Below, one piece after another: positions 36,101-42,429 of a DNA stretch of 64,000 bases; position 1 is the stretch's first letter; each line of letters opens with the position of its first letter. The position numbers were made by a program, and so were the translations under genes. A model generated the notes under the pieces. The model ran no database searches, had not been told where the DNA came from, and saw nothing but the letters and a program-made list of their open reading frames with translations. Source of the stretch: Mesostigma viride (taxonomy: Eukaryota > Streptophyta > Mesostigmatophyceae > Mesostigmatales > Mesostigmataceae); contig RPFO01000253.1 of assembly GCA_009746045.1 (NCBI GenBank), positions 4,589,332 to 4,653,331 on the forward strand, written 5' to 3'.

Positions 36101-39100
36101 GAAAGGAGGACTTCCCTTTCGGTTCGAATGTGAAACTCTTGGGGTGTCGGCAACAGGATCCCATGCCATTCCCAGCTGTGTCCCTGTTCCAGGCCGGGAT
36201 GGTGGAGATCAACTACGCAGCAGATACGCCTTCACAGAGTCCCTTCTGGCAATAACCCGGAGGCACTGGCACTGGGAGGCCACGGGAGTATACTCCACAG
36301 CATACTACAAAATAAATAGTGTTAACACGCCGTAAATACACATTTCCATGTCACAACCAGAATGGCTGGCGCCCAACCTTAAATGCCCATTGACTAATGA
36401 GTAACTTTAGCAAGCGCGACGACAGACATGCGCGCCACATAAACCAGCATGGATGGCGCATAATGGGATGTAATAAGACCCCCGCATGCTGATCAGATTG
36501 GCAGCTTGCTATTACTGGCCAGCACAGACAGAATTGCCAACGAACCACGGTGATTCCACACGGAAATCACCCATGTATCATTCTAGGATCTAGTGTCACT
36601 CTAGTGTCTAGCGTCTAGTGTAACCTCAGGATATACGGATATATGTTCAGGATATACGGATATGACCAAGGTTTGGTCTCCCCCCTCTCCCCTCCCCACA
36701 ACACATGGAGACCAGAGTACTGCTTACACGTTCAGGATATACGGATATGACCAAGGTTTGGTCTCCCCCCTCTCCCCTCCCCAGAACATATAGAGACCAG
36801 AGTACTGTTTACACGTTCAGGATATGCGGATATGACCAAGGTTTGGTCTCCCCCCCCTCCCCTCCCCTCCCCGCACGTACCGAAATAGCGGAACGCCAGG
36901 CTGGTGTTCCAAAACTCAACGCCATCCACCAGCAGCAGGACCTGTGCGAGCCGAGGCACCGACGAGGGCGGCACCGGGCACAGGACCGTTTCCTCGGTGA
37001 CAGATGCCGGCTCGTTCAGCACCACCTGCTCAGGCAGCAGCGCCTCGGCCACCAGCACAAACCGGCAGGTGATGTTGCTGAGGCCCAGGGCGTCCAGGAT
37101 GCGGCCAGGGTGCGTGGGTTCCGGCACATCGGGCGTGGGGAATGCGACCAGCGTGGCGCCTGCGAGTGGACCGCATGAGGGGATTGTGAAACCGGACGAG
37201 GCTTGTTCCACCCCGGGGAGGGCTGTATGGTGTGGCGGATGGGGATATAAAAACAAAATGAGATGGGAAACGGAAAGAAAGGGGGAGGTGGGGGGAAGGA
37301 TTCGAGAGGGCGTATGGTCAGCTTTCGTGGCAAAGATGTTTCTGATTGATACAGGGATATTAGCCAAGCATGGCAGAAACTGTAGAGCTCCTAATCTTAA
37401 AATTATCTCGCAATGAGTCATCTCGCGCCCTTAAAATTATCTCACAAAGAGATAACCCACAAAACGTATGACATTGGGGAACCGGGAAACAAAGAGGCTG
37501 GATTTCACTAAGATAACGCCACCCGTCACGGCATCTCCCTGCCCCTGCCCCCTCCTTCCTTCCTGCCCTTCCGTCCCTTTTTCTTTGACTTTGACTGGGG
37601 GCCAGGAGCTTCTCAGCAACCACTTGGAACAGCAAGGAACTATCCAGGAAAAGAATCACGCATACATACCTGCAAAATACGTAAAGTTGCTCCCCGCCAG
37701 CAAGAAGTCCTGCCCGTTGAAGCTGACGGCAACCCCCACATTGACGTCGTACGGCAATATCGGTGCTGGGGGCGCGTCGCAGCGCACCGCCCGCGTACCA
37801 AGAACAGTCCCTGGCACGACCACGGAGCCAAACTGGCAGGAGACGTCGCGCGAGCTGGCAGCCGGGGTCCACCCGCGGATGAAAGCAGTCACCGATGTGG
37901 AGGAGAAGGAGATGCCCCCGCTGGGAACCACGTTCTCTATGTAGATGTCTGCTTGCATACGCCACGTAGGGGGGTGGTGGTTGGGTGTGGGAGTGGGTGA
38001 GGCGATGGATGAATGGGGCTATGGATTGGTGCAACAATGCTTGGATGGGAATGGGAGAATGGTCGGGTGGGGCAATTGTCGGGTGGGGCAATGTGGTTGG
38101 GTGGGGCAATGTGGCTGGGTGGGGCAATGTGGCTGGGTGGGGTGATAGTTGCGTGTTGGGGGTGTTGGTACCAAACCTCCGTACACAAGCGGTGCGGTTT
38201 GGAGTATGTTTGCCGAGCAGTTGCTCCTTTTCCTGGATCGCATGAATTCTTTTGTGTGCAGGCAAGAATGCCAGGCGTCCACACAAGGTCCGTGACAGGG
38301 CCATAAATAATGGTTCGTTAAAGGTGGTAAGCGGGCTGCAGTCAATCTTTACTGTGACACGGACTTACAGTCACACTTGGGCATCTCCAATCTTGAGTTT
38401 CATGGCCACTTCCAAACATTCACCGGTTTCGTCCGCAAGAGTAACCGCTCATCCCTCACACATGATGCACCGATATGCAAACGTGTCATTGGATGTGCAC
38501 AGTGACATCTGCCAAAGCTTGCAAAACAATGGCAGCCAGAGCAGCGCAACCAATGCCCCTGCCACCAACGTACCGTAATACGTAAAAACAAGCGAAGTGT
38601 TCCCGAATGTCGCACCCGCGTCGACACTGATGGACACGTCAAGACTGACAGAGCCGTCCAGGGCCTCTGGCGTATCGCAGGCAATAAAATCTGCGGCGTA
38701 TGCAACAGCAGGACTCGCGCTCGTCCCCAGCGTGATCCCGTTTGCAGCCTTTTGCTCGAAGCGGCACACCGGCTCTAACGGCAGCGAAATGTCGCCAAGG
38801 CCGTCAAGGTACCCATAAAATTCATTAAACTCGCGGTCGAGAGAGTCGTAGCCCTCGGAGACCCCAGGCTCCGCAGGTAAACGAGGCCTGGTAAAATTGC
38901 CCACTACAGTGAGCGTGGTTCCGCCAACTCTGGGTCCAGAAGTGGGGACAAGGCGCAATGCCTCGTCTGTGATATCCCCGGAGAAAGCAAACAGGCGAAT
39001 TCACGGGTTCAGAATAGAGGCTTGCCGATTGTAAACTATGGTGGAATGAAATAGAAGGCGTAGATTGGGAAACAGGCATAGGTCACCTACCCTCGGCATC

Positions 39101-39199
39101 GCTTGCTACTCCCAGGACGCAGGAAACCAGAATTAGAACCAAACTAAAAGTAAGGTAGCCCATGTCCATGGGCTTCCTACGCATTCCGTCCTCCATCAT
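1977..39199 (-). CDS. Giant single-pass surface protein: TIG domains, GCC2/GCC3-type repeats, TM helix, coiled-coil tail (22 exons)
   Basis: Exons (minus strand, 5' to 3'): 39199-39091, 38966-38574, 37948-37670, 37222-36881, 35986-35870, 35180-35037, 34160-24227, 23963-21178, 20666-14251, 13881-13651, 12889-12502, 11689-11148, 10601-10398, 10013-9442, 8916-8520, 7865-7554, 7101-6721, 6129-5737, 5309-4878, 4719-4597, 3804-3607, 3125-1977. All introns are GT-AG and all phases match. The coding sum is 25,842 nt with no internal stop, i.e. 8,613 aa. Order of parts: signal peptide (1 to about 35); four IPT/TIG-like domains (about 37-470); ephrin-receptor-like cysteine-rich repeats (about 470-4850); a juxtamembrane beta-rich module; a TM helix at about 5102-5124; then a tail of about 3,490 residues rich in Ala, Glu, Arg and Lys heptads. 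IPT and GCC2/GCC3 domains are known from large extracellular receptors and adhesins. The tail looks cytoskeletal or scaffolding. No catalytic domain is visible. Function is inferred only from architecture. Confidence 0.88.
3126..3606 (-). repeat. Intron 21 with a duplicated exon-22 acceptor junction
   Basis: A 22-bp block of exon 22 (3103-3124, beginning TGGAGCTGGCTGAGG) recurs exactly at 3238-3259, 135 bp into the intron. An acceptor-like AAGCAG stands in front of the copy on the minus strand. Weaker repeats of GGTGGAAGCATGGTC occur at about 3306 and 3364. Confidence 0.7.
3607..3804 (-). CDS. Exon 21 of giant gene: coiled-coil tail
   Basis: 66 codons, phase 0-0, acceptor CCCACCTGTTGCAG, donor CAG|GTGGGTGG. 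Reads LSLLEKEREQKMAAIRNARS and ends EEGRTRSSKQ. Confidence 0.78.
3805..4596 (-). repeat. Intron 20 with degraded copies of the exon-20 donor end
   Basis: Two copies resemble the exon 20 end at 4555-4620: one at about 4340-4425 and one at about 4465-4530. The first, read on the minus strand, still encodes ALLAERNRQ followed by a GTGCGT donor, against ALLAERDRQ and GTGGGT in the real exon. It does not fit the reading phase as an extra exon, so I treat it as a decayed duplication. The rest of the intron shows no gene. Confidence 0.6.
4597..4719 (-). CDS. Exon 20 of giant gene: coiled-coil tail
   Basis: 41 codons, phase 0-0, acceptor CAACCTACCCCAG, donor CAG|GTGGGTGG. Reads SLAAKRREIEDGMARRRQQL and ends LLAERDRQ. 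Degraded copies of this end lie in the downstream intron. Confidence 0.78.
4878..5309 (-). CDS. Exon 19 of giant gene: coiled-coil tail
   Basis: 144 codons, phase 0-0. The acceptor CTTCAACTCAG is preferred; an in-frame alternative 12 nt downstream (GCGGCCCAG) would drop VAAQ. Ends EERGELAQVTA before consensus donor GTAAGT. Confidence 0.76.
5737..6129 (-). CDS. Exon 18 of giant gene: coiled coil with Ser/Thr/Gly-rich insert
   Basis: 131 codons, phase 0-0. The acceptor is a (CA)n tract ending in CAG (6130-6156). Reads ALVDRQRQEREAASDHSEMS, then a low-complexity Ser/Gly/Thr segment, then coiled coil. Donor GAG-CAG|GTAAGG. Three extra copies of its 5' junction lie in the preceding intron. Confidence 0.8.
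6130..6720 (-). repeat. Intron 17 with three copies of the exon-18 acceptor junction
   Basis: The exon 18 start (plus string GGTCCACCAGCGCCTG at 6117-6132) recurs at 6215-6230, 6300-6315 and, more diverged, 6407-6422. Each copy is followed on the plus side by a G-run, i.e. a C-rich tract before an AG on the minus strand. Each therefore looks like an alternative acceptor. A (TG)n/(CA)n tract lies at 6130-6156. Confidence 0.7.
6721..7101 (-). CDS. Exon 17 of giant gene: coiled-coil tail
   Basis: 127 codons, phase 0-0, acceptor TTCCACTTGACCAG, donor CAG|GTGAGGATG. Begins VLKRLEEKRAQKAKLKQAAA. A Gly/Ser/Met-rich stretch (TGSFTSSMGVGSGVMGGG) interrupts the helix midway. Confidence 0.8.
7240..7405 (-). 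repeat. Intron 16 purine minisatellite
   Basis: About seven copies of a unit of about 20 bp of the type GAGGAAGGAGGGGGCATATA. Strong purine-pyrimidine strand asymmetry. No resemblance to the flanking exon junctions. Confidence 0.75.
7554..7865 (-). CDS. Exon 16 of giant gene: coiled-coil tail
   Basis: 104 codons, phase 0-0, acceptor CACACACGCAG, donor AAG|GTGGGTTGG. Reads VALAAAIGEAAASSAERTVR and later MSAEEKARILAQMRQDIAAC, another LS/MS-x-E-E motif. Confidence 0.8.
8520..8916 (-). CDS. Exon 15 of giant gene: coiled-coil tail repeat
   Basis: The acceptor CTGCTCCCACCAG and the phase-2 join give N-R-MKQELHDKAMLARL. Contains AMPEDQRRALVAEHEANLRN followed by LLENEKKSQEASLAAMLEAK and RRRKLAAASS, the most complete example of the tail unit. 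Donor GCG-CAG|GTAGGATGG, phase 0. Confidence 0.8.
9442..10013 (-). CDS. Exon 14 of giant gene: coiled-coil tail repeats
   Basis: Acceptor CCACCCCCCCAG, phase 0 in and 2 out, donor AACCG|GTGAGT. Contains LERQLEAKRRRKLAALEAAH, LEASLEREKAARMDALKAQQ and MSAEERRVALAEFEGGIARV. These are two turns of the recurrent tail unit. Confidence 0.8.
10398..10601 (-). CDS. Exon 13 of giant gene: coiled-coil tail repeat
   Basis: 68 codons, phase 0-0, acceptor GTCCCCCCGCAG, donor CAG|GTATGT. Reads RAVLEAQYRSQLAQVRAS then TEAKRRRRLLQLEGAQAAEL. Several copies of this acceptor junction lie upstream in the intron. Confidence 0.8.
10602..11147 (-). repeat. Intron 12 with an array of exon-13 acceptor junction copies
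   Basis: The acceptor region at 10591-10612 is followed by related blocks at about 10670-10685, 10770-10812 and 10855-10874. The blocks share GGACCG, CAGATGGTACA and GAGATGCCAATAAG. On the minus strand they keep a C-rich tract plus CAG or TAG before CG-x-GCGGTCCT or a close variant. The 5' part of the intron shows nothing else. Confidence 0.7.
11148..11689 (-). CDS. Exon 12 of giant gene: coiled-coil tail repeat
   Basis: Acceptor CGGCCCCCCAG, phase 1 in and 0 out, donor CTG|GTGCGTGG. Contains LEAERERQAADLRHQLAAKK (tail motif), an acidic insert (SSGDGSSMSDEDNA), and LSAEAVDRLVAEHEARFHKL, the start of the next unit, which continues in exon 13. The repeat unit is therefore split by an intron. 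Confidence 0.78.
11690..12501 (-). repeat. Intron 11 with copies of the exon-11 donor junction and (TG)n tracts
   Basis: The donor region CACCCACCGTCGATGCGCT (real copy at about 12497-12512) recurs in diverged form at 12447-12466, 12401-12420 and 12311-12330, each followed by ACAAA or AACAAATAAG. Two of the three keep the GTGGGT donor on the minus strand. TG-rich tracts lie at about 11726 and 11821. Confidence 0.65.
12502..12889 (-). CDS. Exon 11 of giant gene: coiled-coil tail repeat
   Basis: Acceptor ACGTGTCCAG, phase 0 in and 1 out, donor GACG|GTGGGTG. Contains LSKERDAQAASLAENVRKRA, one instance of the tail motif, and LSPEEQQRRAEMLRRLQERE. Copies of its donor junction lie at 12447-12466, 12401-12420 and 12311-12330 in the following intron. 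Confidence 0.78.
12890..13650 (-). repeat. Intron 10 with a 51-bp tandem array and acceptor-side copies
   Basis: Three tandem copies of a 51-bp unit lie at about 13367-13520. Read on the minus strand, each unit begins GTGAGC and ends CACAG, so every unit boundary is CACAG|GTGAGC, a fused 3' and 5' splice site. The real donor of exon 10 is also GTGAGC. Near exon 11, the string CGTGGAGGCACACAC beside the real acceptor recurs at about 12967 and 13039. Confidence 0.65.
13651..13881 (-). CDS. Exon 10 of giant gene: coiled-coil tail
   Basis: 77 codons, phase 0-0, acceptor TTCTATACAG, donor GCGG|GTGAGC. It reads DAAQVGDRAALEALEPMLAA and ends ASAKDLAR. Helical and Ala/Glu-rich like its neighbours. 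Confidence 0.78.
13882..14250 (-). other. Intron 9
   Basis: A 369-bp GT-AG intron between exons 9 and 10. No repeats or coding signals seen. Confidence 0.75.
14251..20666 (-). CDS. Exon 9 of giant gene: last Cys-rich units, juxtamembrane module, TM helix, start of coiled-coil tail
   Basis: 6,416 nt. It begins GHWCPEGATEAIPCD with about five further cysteine motifs, then a basic site GRRRRLSERKLLQ. A beta-rich segment follows (NYPVYAKDSLLNSNPLFDY, FLFIFYEPGLYVFHARW), cupredoxin-like in look. The TM helix WVLIGLIFGGFFAFLAALLV lies at about residues 5102-5124 (plus positions about 19395-19467). After it come about 1,700 residues of charged, Ala-rich coiled coil. A unit of about 100-130 residues recurs there, with an L-S-x-E-E stretch, then an E-[KR]-x-x-Q-x-x-x-L core and a cluster of Arg/Lys. 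It ends EVAVQ before donor GTGGGGACG, phase 0. Confidence 0.88.
20667..21177 (-). other. Intron 8
   Basis: A 511-bp GT-AG intron that interrupts a Cys-rich repeat (CPV-GHWC). It contains a GTT/AAC-rich stretch near the acceptor (about 20690-20760). No gene in it. Confidence 0.78.
21178..23963 (-). CDS. Exon 8 of giant gene: more Cys-rich repeats
   Basis: The acceptor AACCCCACAG and the phase-2 join restore CEPCR-GGYYCADAGTGTP, mid-repeat. 2,786 nt of the same GCC2/GCC3-type repeats (GYYCAATGG, CPAGYFCPAGSSSPTD, CLPGSYCIGMGLGAPTG). It ends GGYPCPV before donor G|GTACGCGAG. The join to exon 9 gives CPV-GHWCPEG, a perfect repeat motif. Confidence 0.9.
24227..34160 (-). CDS. Exon 7 of giant gene: 9.9-kb uninterrupted exon of ephrin-receptor-like Cys-rich repeats
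   Basis: 9,934 nt without a stop, phase 1 in and 2 out. It codes for a long tandem series of cysteine-rich units of about 50-55 residues, each with motifs such as CPPGSYCP, GYYCPPGT, CPAGTY and APTGPC. This is the GCC2/GCC3 (ephrin-receptor-like) family signature. I did not count the units exactly; with exon 8 the length implies roughly 80-90. Near the end (about 24345-24962) lies a Cys-poor linker with Pro-Thr alternation, acidic stretches and three basic clusters (ARRRRLAS, LARRRTGRALL, RRARRLLE) that could be proprotein-processing sites. No intron interrupts this block, in contrast to the many small exons on either side. Confidence 0.9.
34221..34570 (+). repeat. GGGGCA hexanucleotide array in intron 6
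   Basis: About 58 near-perfect copies of GGGGCA (plus strand), with single interruptions near 34228 and about 34538. It lies 60 bp upstream, in the sense of transcription, of the exon 7 acceptor. Open frames through it (Pro-Leu, Pro-Ala or Gly-Gln repeats) are artefacts of the array. Runs of four G every six bases could form G-quadruplexes on the non-template strand. Confidence 0.92.
35037..35180 (-). CDS. Exon 6 of giant gene: second part of TIG-like domain 4
   Basis: The acceptor is an A-run plus CAG, preceded by a C-rich tract, phase 1. It reads GDVVTTASWTMDGLQCVAQG and ends LNDGNDFLMD before donor G|GTATGTCGAG. The domain is completed by GSFVYYSE at the start of exon 7, the canonical last strand of a TIG fold. 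This join fixes the acceptor at 34161 and places the hexanucleotide array in the intron. Confidence 0.8.
35870..35986 (-). CDS. Exon 5 of giant gene: first half of TIG-like domain 4
   Basis: Acceptor is GTTTTCCCCAG, phase 1. It reads YTIESVSPRGG then TPVVVTGTGLHTGCG and ends APLCKFG before donor G|GTGCGTGTG. The exon is 117 nt. This TIG repeat is split by introns, unlike the first three. Confidence 0.8.
36610..36880 (-). repeat. Intron 4 tandem array next to the exon-4 donor
   Basis: Three copies of a unit of about 87 bp starting GTTCAGGATATACGGATATG and containing CCAAGGTTTGGTCTCCCCCC. The last copy runs into the real donor of exon 4 at 36880. A partial fourth copy lies at about 36620-36650. 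Confidence 0.8.
36881..37222 (-). CDS. Exon 4 of giant gene: IPT/TIG-like domain 3
   Basis: Acceptor is CACCATACAG, phase 1. It reads LPGVEQASSGFTIPSCGP near the start, then ITCRFV, CPVPPSS and FWNTSLAFRYF before donor G|GTACGTGCG. The domain is diverged but keeps the C-x-F, C-P-x-P and final F-x-Y-F pattern. The intron just downstream of the donor holds three tandem copies of a unit of about 87 bp. Confidence 0.8.
37670..37948 (-). CDS. Exon 3 of giant gene: IPT/TIG-like domain 2
   Basis: Acceptor is GCAAGCAG, phase 1 in and out. It reads IYIENVVPSGG, then CQFGSVVVPGTV and CDAPPAP, and ends SNFTYFA before donor G|GTATGTATG. The C-x-F-G and C-x-A-P-P motifs match the paired cysteines of TIG repeats. 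One domain per exon with 1-1 phases fits exon duplication. Confidence 0.82.
38050..38140 (-). repeat. Intron 2 18-bp minisatellite
   Basis: About five copies of GTGGGGCAATGTGGCTGG and variants. Located in the intron between TIG exons 2 and 3. Confidence 0.85.
38574..38966 (-). CDS. Exon 2 of giant gene: IPT/TIG-like domain 1
   Basis: Acceptor is GATATCACAG, phase 1. It reads LRLVPTSGPRVGGTTLTVVG, a typical TIG opening (P-x-x-G-P-x-x-G-G-T-x-L-x-V-x-G), and closes with NTSLVFTYY, the typical final strand. Donor is G|GTACGTTGG. The domain carries a longer loop than usual (YDSLDREFNEFYGYLDG). TIG domains are Ig-like beta sandwiches found in plexins, Met and many protist surface proteins. Confidence 0.85.
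39091..39199 (-). CDS. Exon 1 of giant gene: signal peptide
   Basis: Starts MMEDGMRRKPMDMGYLTF and continues into a hydrophobic core (SLVLILVSCVLGVA) with a likely cleavage site after ASD or AEG. The exon ends GAG-G before donor GTAGGTG, phase 1. The first ATG is at 39199. A second ATG follows immediately and others lie at codons 6, 11 and 13, so the exact start is uncertain, but all keep the hydrophobic core. Confidence 0.85.
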
Positions 39200-39666
39200 C
39201 TGTATTTGCGAATTACAAAGCCTAGAATATTACAGCACATGGCGACATCCGGGTTCACACCCGCAGCAATGTGCCATTTCCCATCACGACGCGTATCCTA
39301 CTATCTCTGTTTGCTACAAGAGTCTTCTCCCCTAAACCATGTTTCATATGCAGAAAAATCCAGCCACCTCCAGGGATGGCGTGCTACGCACGCTACCTCT
39401 GCCCTAACATTGCCGGTAACCATTGTCAACCTGCATAGGTAATTCTTTCTCTTTGCTCTGCATATTCATCAAAATAAACTGGCTATGGATGCTGGCTAAC
39501 CACGTGAAGCCCTGTGACTAGCGTAATGCATTCCAGCAACAAACTTGGCCGTACAAGTTAACCCGTTAGGAATCCCACGTGAACACCATTCGCGTCGCGT
39601 CATGTATCCTGGTAGTGGCACGTGTACTAATGTGCAGTGCCAAGGAATGTTGTACTCAAGGAGCCA

Positions 39667-39724
39667 CTAAAGACTCTGCTGCCCATGTGCGGCGTGGGAT
39701 TCAACTAACTAACTACAGTAACTA
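39667..39724 (+). mobile_element. 58-bp retro-insertion with 13-bp target duplication
   Basis: Flanked by perfect 13-bp direct repeats ACTCAAGGAGCCA at 39654-39666 and 39725-39737. The insert has a hairpin (GCTGC, loop CCATGT, GCGGC at 39678-39693) and ends in an ACTA/AACT-type tail. About 45 bp match, in inverted orientation, the insert at 40002-40116. It looks like the extreme 3' end of a LINE or SINE. Confidence 0.75.
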
Positions 39725-39809
39725 ACTCAAGGAGCCAGCGTTGACTTGTCGAAAAAAACCTACACTCTTTTCCGGGTAAATGGGAATTTTTTATTAACCA
39801 ATAGGAATA

Positions 39810-39948
39810 TCGTTAGGTTAAGAAATAAGAGGTACCACGTATCGACCAGCTGGTTACCCACTGAGGGTAGTGTGATATATCGTAATCTCGTTAGGTTAAG
39901 AGGTACCACGTATCGACCAGCTGGTTACCCACTGAGGGTAGTGTGATA
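39810..39948 (+). repeat. Tandem duplication of about 65-78 bp
   Basis: Units begin TCGTTAGGTTAAG and share GAGGTACCACGTATCGACC and CACTGAGGGTAGTGTGATA. The second unit lacks AAATAAGAG of the first. Contains the palindrome CCAGCTGG. Confidence 0.85.
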
Positions 39949-40001
39949 GGTGAAAGGAAAAAACCTAGACTCTCAAGAGAGAACTCGGGATGAGCTTTAC
40001 T

Positions 40002-40116
40002 TGTTGTTGTTGTTGACTTGTTGTTGCGTCCCACGCCGCACATGGGCAGCAGAGAATCTGTAGTGGCCGAGGGCCGGATATATTAAGTACTAAAAGTAGT
40101 AACAACAACTGTATCT
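40002..40116 (-). mobile_element. 115-bp retro-insertion with 13-bp target duplication
   Basis: Perfect 13-bp direct repeats GATGAGCTTTACT at 39989-40001 and 40117-40129. Read on the minus strand the insert ends in an (AAC)n tail (CAACAACAACAACA). It contains the same hairpin core as the 39667 insert (40035-40050). Same family, opposite orientation, different tail repeat. Confidence 0.75.
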
Positions 40117-40515
40117 GATGAGCTTTACTGAAGTTTCGTCCGTGCTGGGATTCGCTGATACTCATTTCCCCTCTCACCTCTTTGGTCCATAATTGGCTAA
40201 TAAAAAATATACCCGTTTCCCCGAAAAAGTTTCGTCCGTGCTTGCGTGGCACAACGGCTTCCTTGGCATAGACCCAAGTTCAAACGCGCGCCTTTGTGCG
40301 CTCACTGCGCTGTCCGTTCGGGGCGAATAGATCCGTTAGCCAAAGAAACGACCGTTGCCCCAAGTTGCGTTGTGGACAAGCCACAAAAAGGAAGTTTGGG
40401 GAACGAAGCAAACACGCGCGCAGTCCTCTGCACGAACGAAGGTACGTAGGCTGCCGTCTACTACTCGCGACAACAACCACGCCCTTTGGCTGTCATCCAT
40501 TAACACTACGCTACG

Positions 40516-42327
40516 ATGCCGCGTACCGCTGCTAATCCCAAGCCGTTGTCGGCTCGCATCACCCGCAATACCTCAGAGAATCCTCCGAAGAGCGCTGCTA
40601 AGGCGTCTCCACCGACGGTCGATGCCGAGCAGTACCGAGCGCTTGAGGAAAAATCTTTGAACCTCGAGGCGCAACTGAGGAATTTGAGCGAGCAGCTGCA
40701 AAAGGTCAGCCTCGAGAAGGAACAGAAGATTGAGGAAGCCCAGCACGCTCTTGACGAGCAAAAGCGCGCATTCGACGCCAAGATCCGCCAGCTTGCTCGC
40801 AAGAAGGGCTTCGTCCCCACCTTGGAAGAGAACGAAAAGAATGCTCTTCTTGGCATGCCCCTTGAGACGGAAATTTCCGGAAAGAAGGAAATCTCGAGGC
40901 CAAAGAGGCCAGCATCCGCGTACAATCTTTTCTGCGCCGCAACGGTGGAAAAGGTCCGGGCGGAGCAGCCCGACCTGAAGTTCGAGGATGTATCCAAGCG
41001 CGTGGCGGAGCTGTGGAGGGAGATTCCCCCAGCCGAGAAGGAGGCCTTGGAGGTGAAAGCTAAGGCTGACAGGGAGCGCTACGACAAGGAGATGGAGAAG
41101 TTTAGGGCCTTGAAGGCCAAGGAGGAGGAGCAGAAGAAGGGTCTGGAGTTGTTGCAAGGGGAGAAGAAGAGGCAGGCGGAGGAGACGCTGGCGGCTCAGT
41201 ACGTGGCTCACCTGGGCAAGAACAAGACCCCAGGCAAGCCCGGCAAGATGAACAAGGCCAAGGCACACGACCCGAACAAGCCCAAGAAGTGGATGAGCGC
41301 GTACATGCACTTCGCGGTGCAGAAGCGCAAGGAGATGATCGCGGCCGGGACGCCCGCCCGGAAGGCGACCTTTGGTGAGATCGGGAAGCGCCTGGGCGAG
41401 GACTGGAAGGAGCTGTCTGCCACCGAGAAGGCGGTCTTTGAGAAGCTGGCGGAGGAGGACCAGGCGCGCTGGACGACCGAGATGGAGGCGTACAAGGCCA
41501 AGTGCGCGGAGGAGGCCAAGGCCCAGGCGGACGAGATGAAGAAGACCGCCCGCAAGCTGTTTGATGCCGCCCAGAACAGCGAGGAGGCCCTCAAGCTCCT
41601 CAAGCAGCAGGTTTGTCACATTGACTGCCTGGTGTGACGAGCATAATTATGCTGGTCCTTTTCTATGCCTGTTCTTCCCTGCAAGTTTTCTTGTATTATA
41701 AGATTCAATTTCTTGAAATTTTCATAATTCGCCTTGCTCCTTCGGCTATCTCCTCATGCAGAGGAAGGAGCAGAAGCTGGCCAACAAGGAGGCGCGGGCG
41801 CTGAAGAAGGAGAAGAAGGAGAAGATGAAGGACCACCCCAAGCGCCCCCAGAACGCCTACATGATGTTCTGCAATGATGAGCGCAAGGATGTCCAGGCGA
41901 AGAACCCTGGGCTGGCCCCTCCTGAGGTCTCCAAGCTGCTTGGCGCCCAGTGGAAGGTGAGACCAGTAACACATTGTTTGATGATGCTAAAACTGGCAGA
42001 ATTTAATTTAAACCATTTTGGTTTAGCATGGTATGCAGTTGTCTTGTCCGTTTGGATGCGATTCGAGGGTTTGCCTAGACAGATAGGAAAAAGAATGCTA
42101 AGAACCGTGACCTGGGCTTGGGTTTTTTGAGACTGTACTGACAAAAGTGTTGTATTTTCTTGCCATGGGTGTTTTTTGTTTGTTTGTTCGCTTGCCTGTT
42201 TACTCAGGCCATGCCCGAGGAGCAGAAGGAGCAGTACCAGGAGCGTGCCGCGCTGGACCGCGTACGCTACGTGGACGAGATGGTGGAGTACAAGGCCAAG
42301 CAGGGGCCGATCGCGCCCACAGCATAA
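40516..42327 (+). CDS. Triple HMG-box protein (3 exons, 469 aa)
   Basis: Exons 40516-41610, 41762-41956 and 42208-42327, all phase 0 with GT-AG introns (CAG|GTTTGT, CATGCAG; AAG|GTGAGA, TACTCAG). Stop TAA. An N-terminal basic, disordered segment is followed by a coiled coil (about 40-95). HMG box 1 spans about 128-196 (RPKRPASAYNLFCAATVEKV), box 2 about 252-323 (DPNKPKKWMSAYMHFAVQKR) and box 3 about 389-455 (DHPKRPQNAYMMFCNDERKD, with exon 3 completing helix 3). All boxes keep the P-K-[KR]-x-x-[SN]-A-Y start and the central W of helix 2. HMG boxes bend DNA without strong sequence preference, so a nuclear or organellar chromatin architectural protein is likely. No transit peptide is evident. 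It is divergent to the giant gene. The multi-box arrangement recalls UBF or HMGB types, but I cannot assign orthology. Confidence 0.9.
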
Positions 42328-42423
42328 AAGTGCTCTCAGTGGCCTGCTTCATCTCGTCAGAGGCTGCTACACAAATGCATACAGGGGAGCTCGGCTATAC
42401 ATAGTCGTCTCCTCTTGTGGAGG

Positions 42424-42428
42424 TGTAA
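42424..42428 (+). terminator. Possible poly(A) signal of the HMG-box gene
   Basis: TGTAA lies 97 nt after the stop codon. This pentamer is the usual signal in many green algae. No AATAAA is found within 400 nt downstream of the stop. Weak evidence. Confidence 0.3.
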
Positions 42429-42429
42429 T

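Larger units (their letters stand above)
39200..40515. promoter_or_regulatory. Divergent intergenic region between the giant gene and the HMG-box gene
   Basis: The two start codons are 1.3 kb apart and transcription diverges, so both promoters should lie here. I see no clear TATA box. The region carries two tiny retro-insertions (39667-39724, 40002-40116) and a tandem duplication of about 65 bp (39810-39876 and 39888-39948). The rest shows nothing recognisable. Confidence 0.5.
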
